Under the pieces are notes generated by a model, which saw nothing but the letters and a program-made list of their open reading frames with translations, searched no databases and had not been told where the DNA came from. A stretch of DNA of 64,000 bases from Dysgonomonas sp. ZJ279 (GTDB lineage: Bacteria; Bacteroidota; Bacteroidia; Bacteroidales; Dysgonomonadaceae), in NCBI RefSeq assembly GCF_011039205.1, contig NZ_JAAKEL010000012.1:34771-98770 (forward strand), in the 5' to 3' direction. The number at the start of each line of letters is the position of its first letter. Positions within the stretch are counted from its first letter, which is position 1. This document shows, one piece after another, positions 36,398 to 45,474 of this stretch. The translations under genes and the position numbers were made by a program.

Positions 36398-37369
36398 ATG
36401 AAAACAAGAATTATTCTTCTTTCAGTTTATATCTTTTATGCTGTACATTTTCAGGCACAAGAGCAAAAAAAATTTAATTATGAGTCTTTCAATGCATATT
36501 TCAGTGATGTGAAATATAATATATCAAAAGAAGATACGGTAAAATATAACCAAAGAATTATTCCTTGTAATATATTCACTGAATTTTTATTTCAAAATCA
36601 AGGCATAAGCAAAATATGGGGACATACTAAAATAATATATCCTAATGGATATGATCTTTTCATTTTGAGAGAGCTTACAGATTATTCTGGCACGGAAGAA
36701 GATTTCAATAAAAAAATAGATAGTGAAGTTTATTTAGTATTTAAAGATGGGAAATTAGTAAAAGACTATTATTCTCAGAGTATGGAAAACGTACTTAGTA
36801 TAGGAATTACGAATGATGGAGGATTTCTATTAAATCAGTCCTATACTATAAATGAAGATAGTACCATTATAATTGACAGAACCCAGTCCGATTGTTGTAG
36901 TTCCACTGGATTTGAAGAGTTTATTAATACAAAAACAAAAATAAGTTATAAGCTAAATAATGCAGGTTCATTACAGATCAAAGATGTATTAGTTTTGGAG
37001 TTTACATCCAATCTTTTTGATGATAAATATTTAACAAACTATAAAGGAAATTATCCTACTGAAGAGAATAAATATAACCTAACTATTAATAATGATATTC
37101 AAGATGTACCATTCTTTAGTGATAGTATTAGCTTATGGTTTTATGTTGAATCTTTAAATGAAAAGTTATCGCCTAAATTTACTACCATAGAAAAAGGTAT
37201 ATGCCATTTGGATTCTATACTTATTGGCAGCCTACCTCCCAATATTAGTTATGAAGAAAAAATAAGTGATCCAGAATCAATAAATTGTCCTATAATAATA
37301 AGAACTCCGAATATAATCTATGAAGTTCTACCTGATGGAAAGTTTAATCCAATTAGATATGAGAAATAA
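36398..37369 (+). CDS. Candidate periplasmic immunity protein for the M15 effector, 323 residues
   Basis: A secreted protein with signal peptide (about 1-21, ending HFQAQ), starting three bases after the M15 effector stop. Contains paired cysteines (SDCCSSTGF, near residue 166) and beta-rich sequence. No family recognised. Its location and export to the periplasm fit protection against a cell-wall enzyme. High AT content like the surrounding cargo genes. Confidence 0.5.
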   Translation: MKTRIILLSVYIFYAVHFQAQEQKKFNYESFNAYFSDVKYNISKEDTVKYNQRIIPCNIFTEFLFQNQGISKIWGHTKIIYPNGYDLFILRELTDYSGTEEDFNKKIDSEVYLVFKDGKLVKDYYSQSMENVLSIGITNDGGFLLNQSYTINEDSTIIIDRTQSDCCSSTGFEEFINTKTKISYKLNNAGSLQIKDVLVLEFTSNLFDDKYLTNYKGNYPTEENKYNLTINNDIQDVPFFSDSISLWFYVESLNEKLSPKFTTIEKGICHLDSILIGSLPPNISYEEKISDPESINCPIIIRTPNIIYEVLPDGKFNPIRYEK

Positions 37370-37378
37370 AATATAAGT

Positions 37379-38113
37379 ATGCTAAACATTATTATAAAAA
37401 TAATAGCAGTTACATTTCTACTATTCCCCGCTACGGTATTAGCTCAATCAAATGATATGACAGATTTGTTCTTATTTATTAAAAACAATGATACTAAATT
37501 AGTTATGTCTTTAAATGATGTAAATGTAAATATTGTAGATAAAAACATGTATACTCCACTAATGTATGCGGTAAAAAATAAAAACTTAGAATTAGCTAAG
37601 TATATTATTTTTAAAGGAGCAGAAATAAATTGTCTGAAAAATGGGTATAATGCATTGATAATTGCTGCCGAAAACAAAGATTTAAAGATGCTGGAACTGC
37701 TATACACTAATGGAGCTGATCTTTGTTTGGTTGATTCCACTAATATCGTTTGGGGAGGACCTAGAACCGTGATGAATAGCTCAATTATTGATGGGTGCTA
37801 TTGTGAGAATGTATTTAGTTTTTTATTAGAACGCGGAGCTAAAATAGAAGGAACTAATATTTTAAGTTATGCTATTTATATTAGAAATTTAAAACATGAG
37901 AAAAAGAAGGAATTGATAAAAGATTTGATAGCTAGATGAGCTGATGTGACAATATCGGGAGATTCTGATTATCCTTTACTTGATATAGCCATGATGCTTC
38001 AGGATCGCGAATTGTATGATATATTAAATGAAGCTGGAGCTACAGAGCAAATAATGGACAATTATCCAGAAGAAGAATTTATATTGTCTGATGAAGTTTG
38101 TGAATGCTTGTAG
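37379..38113 (+). pseudogene. Ankyrin-repeat periplasmic protein interrupted by an in-frame TGA
   Basis: A signal peptide (ending VLAQS, about residue 22) is followed by ankyrin repeats (MYTPLMYAVKNKNLELAKYI, GYNALIIAAENKDLKMLELL, SFLLERGAKIEG). The frame stops at TGA 37937-37939 after DLIAR. The same frame then continues for 57 codons (ADVTISGDSDYPLLDIAMML) to TAG at 38111-38113. The ankyrin consensus at the stop is usually Gly (RGADV), so one G-to-T change of GGA explains the break. The truncated 186-residue product may still be made. Likely an immunity-type protein. Confidence 0.75.
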
Positions 38114-38155
38114 AAACAGAATAAGTCTGTAAAAAAATATAAAAATAATTTGTGA

Positions 38156-38413
38156 ATGGATAAATATAAAACAGTATTTGTAGGTATAGAATATACTATT
38201 ATAGCTACAGCATGGTCACAAACTATTGTAGCTGATGCCGAAAAGGAGAAAATAACATGGAGTATTGTTGTTGGAGGAAAAGAGACTCCAATAAAAAAGA
38301 AAGGGATTTCTTTTAAATACAAATTTGAAACCGAGCAACAGGGGCAAAGAGTAATATTTAAAGCATTCTACATGGGCCTAGAAGATCCGGCCCTTGTTTT
38401 AGTATATGTATCT
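38156..38413 (+). repeat. Direct repeat, copy A: shared effector N-terminus
   Basis: About 258 bases encoding MDKYKTVFVGIEYTIIATAW onward are almost identical to 40417-40674, with roughly a dozen base differences by eye. Identity fades where the variable domains begin. Such a repeat would allow effector replacement by homologous recombination. Confidence 0.85.
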
Positions 38414-39448
38414 AAAAGCCAGATTTCACCCTCGTGGTTAGATACTAAGAAAAATAGAATAGGAGAAATTCATTATGGAGCAGAAGTTCATTTTGAGCTA
38501 TTATTCCAAAATTATTTTTTCAAGGAACCTATCCGATTTACAGCATCATTAGAAGATAAAGATGGGAAATTTATAGACGAAGTATTCTCCACAGGAGAGG
38601 TTGGAAGTAGAGTTGTAAATAATAAAGCTGGAGTAATTTTACAAATAAGAAAGGAATGGCGTGATCGTGGTCCTAAAGATTCTTTATTTGATCTTTATTT
38701 ATCGATTAAGGCAGAAGGAATAAACTCTATGGATAAGAGTGGTGAGTTTTTTTATAGTGATGATATATATAAAGAAAAATTGTTGATCAAAGATTTTTTT
38801 GTGGACGACAATGGCTTTTTGATAAATCCAAGAGTAGAAATAGTTGAGCAGAAAAATATATATAGGTCTAGTTCTACAGAATTTAAAGATCCAACAATGG
38901 TGAATGCGGTTGTTCTGCACAGAACACACTGCAAAACAGGCGATTCAGCTCTTTCAACAGCAAAAAGCAATAAACAGGGAGGGCATTTTACTGTTGAAGG
39001 TGGTAATGGCGTTAAAACGACCCAACTTTCAGGGAAAGATGGTGCTATTTACCAATTTGGAACATTAAAAAAAGCCGTACAACATGCAGGAGCAATAAGA
39101 AAACGTTCAGCCGCCAATACACCTAAAAAACAATGGCCTGCCTCATCCGATGCATCTTTAGCTGCTGAAATTAAGAAAAAATACCCTGAGAGATTTCCTT
39201 ATAACGCAGATTCTATTGGAATAGAGGTTGTTGGACTTTGCTTAAAATCATGGGATTCTGGATGGGAGGCCGAATGGGAAGAACTAACAACTGTGCAAAT
39301 TGAGAATGTAGCATGGTTAACAAATGGATTATTAACACACTTTGATTTACACAAAGATTCTGATCTTTATGTACATGAGGAAATTCGTTCTAAAACATGG
39401 GATGAAGGAGGTGTTGTATTACGTTCAATAAAACCTTATTTAAAATGA
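38156..39448 (+). CDS. Candidate T6SS effector: N-acetylmuramoyl-L-alanine amidase type
   Basis: A 430-residue candidate cell-wall amidase. The first 90 residues are nearly identical to those of the effector at 40417. A second beta-sandwich follows (ISPSWLDTKKNRIG). From about residue 245 lies an Amidase_2-type domain: VVLHRTHC (His255, His258), GGHFTVEGG, AVQHAG (His310) and IGIEVVG (Glu357), matching zinc and catalytic positions of the AmpD/PGRP fold. It would cut the bond between the sugar chain and the stem peptide. There is no signal peptide. The stop overlaps the immunity start by four bases (ATGA). Confidence 0.8.
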   Translation: MDKYKTVFVGIEYTIIATAWSQTIVADAEKEKITWSIVVGGKETPIKKKGISFKYKFETEQQGQRVIFKAFYMGLEDPALVLVYVSKSQISPSWLDTKKNRIGEIHYGAEVHFELLFQNYFFKEPIRFTASLEDKDGKFIDEVFSTGEVGSRVVNNKAGVILQIRKEWRDRGPKDSLFDLYLSIKAEGINSMDKSGEFFYSDDIYKEKLLIKDFFVDDNGFLINPRVEIVEQKNIYRSSSTEFKDPTMVNAVVLHRTHCKTGDSALSTAKSNKQGGHFTVEGGNGVKTTQLSGKDGAIYQFGTLKKAVQHAGAIRKRSAANTPKKQWPASSDASLAAEIKKKYPERFPYNADSIGIEVVGLCLKSWDSGWEAEWEELTTVQIENVAWLTNGLLTHFDLHKDSDLYVHEEIRSKTWDEGGVVLRSIKPYLK

Positions 39449-40326
39449 AAAGAGCAGATTTATTATTTCTATTTGTTATTTTATTTCCATTGTGTGCTTG
39501 CTCATATAAGGCGAAAGAATGTAATAATATTAGTCAAAAAAACATTGTAATTAATGAGGATAATAAGCCTGTCTCAAAAAAAGATTCTATTACTATCCTG
39601 ACATTAGAATATTTGAGCCATCTAGGCGATTCTGTTAACTATACTGTAAGCAATGATGAGGTTATCAAGTTCTTCGATACAGGAGAGAAAATTACTGATG
39701 AGGATGCTATCAATATAATAGAAAAACAGAGTTATAAATATTTTATTATAGGAGAATTATTATTAAATAACGACACAATCCCCTATACAATTTTACCTTC
39801 AGGAGTGGGGTTTTATGATATAGCTAAACTAACAGATAATAAAAGCATTAGCATGCTAGTTTATTTCAAAAATGAAAAAATTATAAACCAAGAAAACCAT
39901 ATTAAAATTAGATCAGATATAAATATAATATCATACAAAAAAAGAGAATTTGATTTTGCCCTTTGGGAGTTGTGGCGAAAAGAAGATTCAGATAGTATTT
40001 ACTCATACGATAGTCAAGAATATAAAGCTTACAAACGCTGGAATGAAAAGTTATATACCGATGCTATATATAAAGCTTTCAACTTATGTAAAGAGGTTGC
40101 ATCCTATGAAAAGATTGATTACTTACATAATGTTGGCCTTCATTGTGGATTAGATGGATACTTAATAAAAAATGAAAGAATATATTATTTTCGCATGGAT
40201 TCGGGAGGCATATTTGAGTTATTTCTAACCAATCAATATGTTTTATATAGACGCAAAATATATGGATGCTTTATTTCCGAAGGATTGAACTATTTTGTAG
40301 ATTATCTTCATAATTCTGAAGATTAA
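39445..40326 (+). CDS. Candidate immunity lipoprotein for the amidase effector, 293 residues
   Basis: A lipoprotein with lipobox PLCACSY (Cys near residue 19), translationally coupled to the amidase gene by an ATGA overlap. The mature part is mixed alpha/beta with many charged residues; no known family. Periplasmic anchoring fits inhibition of an amidase delivered to the periplasm. Confidence 0.6.
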   Translation: MKRADLLFLFVILFPLCACSYKAKECNNISQKNIVINEDNKPVSKKDSITILTLEYLSHLGDSVNYTVSNDEVIKFFDTGEKITDEDAINIIEKQSYKYFIIGELLLNNDTIPYTILPSGVGFYDIAKLTDNKSISMLVYFKNEKIINQENHIKIRSDINIISYKKREFDFALWELWRKEDSDSIYSYDSQEYKAYKRWNEKLYTDAIYKAFNLCKEVASYEKIDYLHNVGLHCGLDGYLIKNERIYYFRMDSGGIFELFLTNQYVLYRRKIYGCFISEGLNYFVDYLHNSED

Positions 40327-40416
40327 ATTATATATAAATCTCATATAATAAATAAACTTACAAATAGTATATAGTTACCTAGATAATGAAGAAAATAACG
40401 CTAATATAATTTGTAT

Positions 40417-40674
40417 ATGGATAAATATAAAACAGTATTTGTAGGTATAGAATATACTATTATAGCTACAGCATGGTCACAAACTATTGTAGCTGATGCC
40501 GAAAAGGAGAAAATAACATGGAGTATTGTTGTTGGAGGAAAAGAGACTCCAATAAAAGAGAAAGGGATTTCTTTGAAATACAAATTTAAAGCCGAGCAAC
40601 AGGGGCAAAGAATTATATTTAAAGCATTCTATATGGGGCTAAAAGATCCGGTTCTTGTTTTAGTATATGTATCT
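40417..40674 (+). repeat. Direct repeat, copy B: shared effector N-terminus
   Basis: Second copy of the 258-base repeat seen at 38156-38413, in the same orientation and about 2.26 kb apart. Similarity also includes the few bases before the start (ATAATTTGT), then drops sharply upstream. Confidence 0.85.
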
Positions 40675-41769
40675 AAGAGTAGTATATCTCCATCTTGGCA
40701 GGATAGCAAGGAAAATTTAATAGAGGAGGCTTCTTTCGATCAAAAAGTTCAATTCAATTTATTGTACCAGAAATCCGATTGGAATAAAACTGCATTTATA
40801 ACTATTAATTTGGAAGATGAAGCAGGAAAAGCAATTAAAGAAATATTCTCATCTAAGATTGGAGTTCGGATTACTAATAATACTGCAGGAATAATTATAG
40901 ATACAAAAAAAGAGTGGAAAGATTTAGGTTCTAAGCTATACTTAGTGGCAAAGGTCAAAGACAGTTCACTTCTTGACCAAAATGCTTATTTTTTTAAAGA
41001 TAATGATGTTTATAAAGAGCGGTTATTTTTAAATAAAGATTCTGGATATTATTATACAAAAGAAGGCGTATTTCTGGGTAAAGCAGGAATCGGTGAAGAT
41101 GTATATGCTTGCGATGGAAAGGAAAATAATAAATATTCGAACCCTAAGCTTCTTTTAGATAATAATACTCCAATAACCCATAGTCTATTTGTTGAGATAG
41201 CTGGTTGGGTCTATAATGAAAATACAAGTAATAGTGATGCGCAAAAAGCATCGATGGGCATGTTGAAAAACTGGCTTACAGCCAAAAATGAATATGATGG
41301 CTTCAAAAATATTCACAATTATAGAGATGCCATGAATTTAGTATATGCGACAATAACAAATGGGCAAAATAATAGCGTATTTAAACATCAAAAGGCATTC
41401 ATTACTTCCACAATGAAAGATCGAAATAACACAAAATCAATGAAAAGTTCAATAGCTGCTGTCATATATGTTTTAAGAGAAGATCCTGACTATAAAGATT
41501 ATTCTAATGGTGCAGTACAAGAACATGGAAGAGACTTTTTTATACAATATCAAGATAAAGCAAAAACCAGAGAATGGCCAATGTACAAAACTCAGCAAGC
41601 CAAAGGGTACACATGGTCTAAAAATGGTTATTTTAATGGAGATTATACACCTGAAACAAAACCTCAACATTTAGGTTTTGTTTCAAAAGAATATACGTAT
41701 ATAATTACAGCTACATACAGTGGAAATATATATGCAAAATTTTCTGATAAATATAAAAAAACGAAATAA
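40417..41769 (+). CDS. Candidate T6SS effector with unrecognised C-terminal domain, 450 residues
   Basis: The first 90 residues are almost identical to the amidase effector, followed by a second beta-sandwich (ISPSWQDSKENLI). The C-terminal 200 residues (AGIGEDVYACDGK, HSLFVEIAGWVYNENTS, AAVIYVLREDPDYKDYSNGA, QEHGRDFF) are not recognised; the pattern is weakly reminiscent of cell-wall hydrolases, with candidate residues His and Glu in QEHGRDF. I chose ATG 40417, which aligns with the start of the homologous gene; an in-frame ATG at 40411 adds two residues. An exported candidate immunity protein follows after three bases. Confidence 0.65.
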   Translation: MDKYKTVFVGIEYTIIATAWSQTIVADAEKEKITWSIVVGGKETPIKEKGISLKYKFKAEQQGQRIIFKAFYMGLKDPVLVLVYVSKSSISPSWQDSKENLIEEASFDQKVQFNLLYQKSDWNKTAFITINLEDEAGKAIKEIFSSKIGVRITNNTAGIIIDTKKEWKDLGSKLYLVAKVKDSSLLDQNAYFFKDNDVYKERLFLNKDSGYYYTKEGVFLGKAGIGEDVYACDGKENNKYSNPKLLLDNNTPITHSLFVEIAGWVYNENTSNSDAQKASMGMLKNWLTAKNEYDGFKNIHNYRDAMNLVYATITNGQNNSVFKHQKAFITSTMKDRNNTKSMKSSIAAVIYVLREDPDYKDYSNGAVQEHGRDFFIQYQDKAKTREWPMYKTQQAKGYTWSKNGYFNGDYTPETKPQHLGFVSKEYTYIITATYSGNIYAKFSDKYKKTK

Positions 41770-41772
41770 TCT

Positions 41773-42639
41773 ATGAAGTACCTATTTTCTCTTATACTCA
41801 CCTTTATAAGTTTATATGCATATGCTATAACTTCAAAAGCAGATCAAAAATCAAACAATGATTTTTTTCAAAAAATGGAAATAAATAGTGATATATCTAT
41901 TGACTCTCTTTTCTCTATTTTAACAAAAACAATAGGAGTAGATTATTTGGATGAGCAAGCTAAAGTTCTTCATTGTGATACAGTTTCGACGGAAGACGGG
42001 AGTTGTCAGATAATCCGCAAAATTGGTGGTGTTAAACAAACAACAGTTTATAATAATGTAAGACGTAAAGGAACTAATCTACTAAATTTAAACTCATCTA
42101 ATTGTCTAGGGATAATTAATATAAATAATGGTTACTCCACAGAAAATAGTTATTACACATGTGTATGCGTAATTGACGAACCTCAAAAGAATAAGATTAA
42201 ATATAATGAAAAACAGTTTTCCTACTATGTCATTGAGCCTGATCCTGTAAACTGCTTTACTCCATATGCATGTACAATTAGTACATATTTAATTTTTGCA
42301 GGGAATGATGTTATTCCATATGAATTGGAACTAGTATATAATATTTGCAATTTTAGAACTGGCGATATAGATAAAGATGGAAATTTAGATTTTTTAAAAA
42401 TTAGTCCACTGTTATCAGAAGATGAACTAAAATTAGAAAAAAAAGATCGGATTGATTATCATAATTGTGATGATGATCGAGGTGTATACTATAAGATTAC
42501 AGCAATTACGTACAAGAATAATAAATGGCAGAATTTATTAAATGAAGGCAAAGAAATATATATAATTATTAAGTTAGAAGAAGCTTTTAATGCCAGTAGC
42601 CAATTTAAGGTTCTAAATTACCATTGGTATAAAAGATAG
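41773..42639 (+). CDS. Candidate periplasmic immunity protein, 288 residues
   Basis: An exported protein (signal peptide about 1-18, ending YAYA) located three bases after the effector at 40417. Cysteines are frequent (TYNICNF, NSSNCLGI, YYTCVCVIDE). No family recognised; DIDKDGNLDF near residue 199 resembles a calcium-binding loop. A degraded copy of its last 35 codons follows directly downstream. Confidence 0.55.
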   Translation: MKYLFSLILTFISLYAYAITSKADQKSNNDFFQKMEINSDISIDSLFSILTKTIGVDYLDEQAKVLHCDTVSTEDGSCQIIRKIGGVKQTTVYNNVRRKGTNLLNLNSSNCLGIININNGYSTENSYYTCVCVIDEPQKNKIKYNEKQFSYYVIEPDPVNCFTPYACTISTYLIFAGNDVIPYELELVYNICNFRTGDIDKDGNLDFLKISPLLSEDELKLEKKDRIDYHNCDDDRGVYYKITAITYKNNKWQNLLNEGKEIYIIIKLEEAFNASSQFKVLNYHWYKR

Positions 42640-42640
42640 C

Positions 42641-42748
42641 AAATGGTAATCTTTAACGAAAGACGCAGATGAAGTATATATTATCATAAAATTGCATGTT
42701 CAATTAGAACCATTGTATGGTTTTAAAATATTGTGTAAAATTGGTTAA
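42641..42748 (+). pseudogene. 3' remnant of a second copy of the 288-residue immunity gene
   Basis: The frame reads KW, stop, SLTKDADEVYIIIKLHVQLE, then GFKILCKIG and TAA. It aligns with the end of the preceding gene (NKWQNLLNEGKEIYIIIKLEEA...FKVLNYHW). It is a relic of a paralogous immunity gene, lacking its 5' end. Confidence 0.7.
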
Positions 42749-42751
42749 ATA

Positions 42752-43375
42752 ATGATGTATAAAAAACATATTTTTTTAATAATATTTATTGTACTTTCTA
42801 ATGGCTATTTGTATGCCCAAAAAGAATTTACTAATCTAAAGCCATGTATTGCTGATAATATAGATGAAGAAAATAATCATCTAAAAACAACAGTAATAAG
42901 CTCAACTAAAATAATTGAAGTCGAATTATCGGTTTGTTGTATTGAAAATGCCAAACGTCCTGAAATTTATGGAACCATTGAAATAAAACAAAAAATTAGT
43001 GGGGTATCCATCGTTGCATATTTTGATACAAACCTAGATGTCATTGATTTGTGTGAAAAGCAAATGTTAAGTGAAGATCACAACCAAAATATAATAAAAA
43101 TAAACAATTCAAGATTGGCCTTAGATAACAATCTAAATGGAATTGATCTATCCCTATTTATCCCTGATAGATTATTTTTGATCACAAAAGACAAAGTTAA
43201 TTATGTTATATTTGAAATGTATAACTTTAGTTATACGACAGTTGGAGGTGGATTTACTTATATAATGATTAAGATGAATGAATCAGATGAAATAGATAAA
43301 TACAAAATATTTGAATATAAAAAAGAGCCGATGCAATTAGATTTTTTATCTAAAAAAATAGATGAGCTATTTTAA
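42752..43375 (+). CDS. Candidate orphan periplasmic immunity protein, 207 residues
   Basis: An exported protein (signal peptide about 1-22, ending YLYAQ). Paired cysteines VCCIEN near residue 68. No family recognised, and no effector lies directly before it; the upstream neighbour is a remnant of another immunity gene. It may protect against an effector since lost or carried by rivals. The ATG at 42755 is an alternative start. Confidence 0.5.
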   Translation: MMYKKHIFLIIFIVLSNGYLYAQKEFTNLKPCIADNIDEENNHLKTTVISSTKIIEVELSVCCIENAKRPEIYGTIEIKQKISGVSIVAYFDTNLDVIDLCEKQMLSEDHNQNIIKINNSRLALDNNLNGIDLSLFIPDRLFLITKDKVNYVIFEMYNFSYTTVGGGFTYIMIKMNESDEIDKYKIFEYKKEPMQLDFLSKKIDELF

Positions 43376-43449
43376 TTTAAAAACTGATGAATGGCATCCA
43401 TAGATTGTAATAATTAATCTATTCAAGAATTTGTTCCTATAATAATCGT

Positions 43450-43503
43450 GTTCACGATGGGGAAATTTATGCAAAATAATCTGATAAATATAACAGAAAG
43501 TAA
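43450..43503 (+). pseudogene. 3' remnant of an effector gene related to 40417
   Basis: The sequence encodes VHDGEIYAK, stop, SDKYNRK, stop. It matches the last 15 residues of the 450-residue effector (GNIYAKFSDKYKKTK). Upstream similarity in the rest of the 193-base gap before tssO is weak. It implies that another effector of this family once occupied the site next to the core genes. Confidence 0.65.
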
Positions 43504-43568
43504 ATATTGAAACATGCTTATTTCTAAATAAACTAACAATTAAAACTAACAACTTATAACTATATTCT

Positions 43569-44066
43569 ATGCGCGCTCAAAACAACAAAGAAATTTATAA
43601 AGGCTACCTACGATTCTCATTGTATTTAGTCACCTGTGTAATAACAGGAGTATTAATATACTTCTGTTACACCAAAACTTCCAATATAGAAGTGAATCGT
43701 ATAGTCGAAAAAACAGAAGAGTATGACAAAATCTATGTCCAGCAAACTGAACTCATCGGTAGAATCGATTCCCTGTATCTGTATATGAATTTGTTTAACA
43801 CGAACTTGAACGATGTCCAGTTACAACATACTGTCAGTAAACGTAAGCAGGATATCATTGCCTCTATGGAAGATATGAACGGTCGGGACATACGCCTTTT
43901 TCAGAAATTAATGAGCGAAGTCAATACCTTCCTGAGTATAAAAGACTCCATACGCATATCTAAAATCGAAGAAGAACTGGTCAGAACCGACTTACTCAAA
44001 TGTGTAGAGGAAAACAAACAGACCTCACGTAGATTAACTATCGGAAACATAACCTTAAACCAATAA
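43569..44066 (+). CDS. tssO: T6SSiii envelope subunit TssO
   Basis: A 165-residue protein with one N-terminal membrane segment (LYLVTCVITGVLIYFCY, about 18-34) and a helical, coiled-coil-like periplasmic part (IDSLYLYMNLFNTN, VNTFLSIKDSIRISKIEEEL). Size and layout match TssO, part of the TssN-R envelope complex of subtype iii. It is separated by only three bases from the next gene of similar layout. Confidence 0.75.
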   Translation: MRAQNNKEIYKGYLRFSLYLVTCVITGVLIYFCYTKTSNIEVNRIVEKTEEYDKIYVQQTELIGRIDSLYLYMNLFNTNLNDVQLQHTVSKRKQDIIASMEDMNGRDIRLFQKLMSEVNTFLSIKDSIRISKIEEELVRTDLLKCVEENKQTSRRLTIGNITLNQ

Positions 44067-44069
44067 AGT

Positions 44070-44576
44070 ATGGAACACAAAAATAAAAACACTAAAAACC
44101 AAAGGGAAAAAACCTTCGGATTTATATACGTTTCCCTAATATTCTTAACAACGACTTTTGCTTGTTGCTTTTGTCTGTTCTATTATTCGGATGCTAAGGC
44201 AAGTACCCGAAAAGAATTTGTTATTGCCAAGATGGATCGTGTTCGCCAGTTTCAACATATACAAAGTGATCAGATGGTTATAGTCGATTCCATTTATAAT
44301 AAGATTAAGGATTTTAATCCCGGTATAAATGCCAGTTATGAAGAAAATGACATTAAGTATTACCTGAACGATTTCAAAAGTCTTTATGACGATAATAGTC
44401 ACGACGCACGTTACAAGATATTCTACCAAGTATCAGGATTTTACAATCTTTGGTTTGCCGACAAAAAGGAACTATGGAGTAAACAGCAAAATATAGCTAG
44501 TTTCAGAAAGAATCTTGAAGAATGTGAAATAGGACTTCAAAAGAAAATGGACGAATTAAAAAACACAAAGAAATAA
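44070..44576 (+). CDS. T6SSiii envelope subunit, TssO-like layout (TssP or TssQ)
   Basis: A 168-residue protein with one membrane segment (FIYVSLIFLTTTFACCFCLFY, about 18-38) and a helical periplasmic part ending in a lysine-rich coil. It has the same architecture as tssO and lies in the tssO-tssR cluster. I cannot decide between the names TssP and TssQ from the sequence. Confidence 0.6.
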   Translation: MEHKNKNTKNQREKTFGFIYVSLIFLTTTFACCFCLFYYSDAKASTRKEFVIAKMDRVRQFQHIQSDQMVIVDSIYNKIKDFNPGINASYEENDIKYYLNDFKSLYDDNSHDARYKIFYQVSGFYNLWFADKKELWSKQQNIASFRKNLEECEIGLQKKMDELKNTKK

Positions 44577-44578
44577 CC

Positions 44579-45460
44579 ATGCCAAAGCTTTTTAATCACC
44601 GGATTTATGTAGTCATCATAGCGATCGTCATTATCCTCGCAATATCCTTTTTAGTGCGCCACTATACATCAACCAGAGAAATACATGCATATGTAGGTCC
44701 TTTGGATATCGAAGTGGGAGTCCCTGTATCGTTTGCAGATAGTACAACAGGAGCAGACCACTGGCTTTGGGAATTTGGTAACGGAGATACCTCTCCCGAG
44801 CAAAGAGCGCAATACATATTCTCAGAAACCGGAAAATATCAAATCCGCCTAACGGTTAATGGCGAATTAGAAAAGAGATTCATTGTTAATGTGAGGCCTA
44901 CAAAGAAAGACGATGATCTTCAATTGATTAAGATCATTGCACCACAATCGGCATTACAAGGCGAATTTATCATCTTCAGAGGAGAAGGCACATCCAAGGA
45001 ATGGCGTTGGGAATTCGGCGAAACCGGTAAAGTAGATGCCCATGAAAAGACCGCTATTTACCAGTACAATGAGCCCGGAAGTTATGAAATAGCATTAAGA
45101 ACCGAAGAAACGAAATACCCTATTATCCATACTATAGAGATAATTCCTCAATACATGGATAATGATTCGACCGATGTGGCTACCATAATAGGTAATGACA
45201 TAAAAGAAAAACTCCAGGCTATAGTAGATCAAAAGCCATTTAATACCAACTATAACTATGTAATGAGCACTTATCTGTGCAACAATCCCAATACTCTGGT
45301 TATAATAAATAACAGTAAGAAAAATGATTTTTACTCTTATTGTCAGGGGCTGAAAATAATCGGTAGAAAAAGAACTATTATAGAAAAAGTACTTATTGAT
45401 ATAGAAGAATCGCAATCCTGTATAAATAAGTTGATAGTCATTCAAACAGATATTAATTAA
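44579..45460 (+). CDS. T6SSiii envelope subunit with two PKD domains (TssP/TssQ position)
   Basis: A 293-residue protein: one N-terminal membrane segment (YVVIIAIVIILAISFLV, about 10-26), two PKD-type beta-sandwiches (WLWEFGNGDTSPEQ near 60; WRWEFGETGKVDAHE near 141) and a C-terminal alpha/beta region (YNYVMSTYLCNNPNTLVIIN). PKD domains suggest it spans the periplasm towards the outer-membrane protein TssR encoded next. Starts two bases after its neighbour. Confidence 0.75.
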   Translation: MPKLFNHRIYVVIIAIVIILAISFLVRHYTSTREIHAYVGPLDIEVGVPVSFADSTTGADHWLWEFGNGDTSPEQRAQYIFSETGKYQIRLTVNGELEKRFIVNVRPTKKDDDLQLIKIIAPQSALQGEFIIFRGEGTSKEWRWEFGETGKVDAHEKTAIYQYNEPGSYEIALRTEETKYPIIHTIEIIPQYMDNDSTDVATIIGNDIKEKLQAIVDQKPFNTNYNYVMSTYLCNNPNTLVIINNSKKNDFYSYCQGLKIIGRKRTIIEKVLIDIEESQSCINKLIVIQTDIN

Positions 45461-45474
45461 GAATAGTCAGAGAT

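Noticed and set aside
40327..40410. Short MKKITLI-like start before the effector at 40417
   Set aside because: ATGAAGAAAATAACG at about 40387 is followed by a stop after seven codons. It could be an immunity-gene relic, but the match is too short to support.
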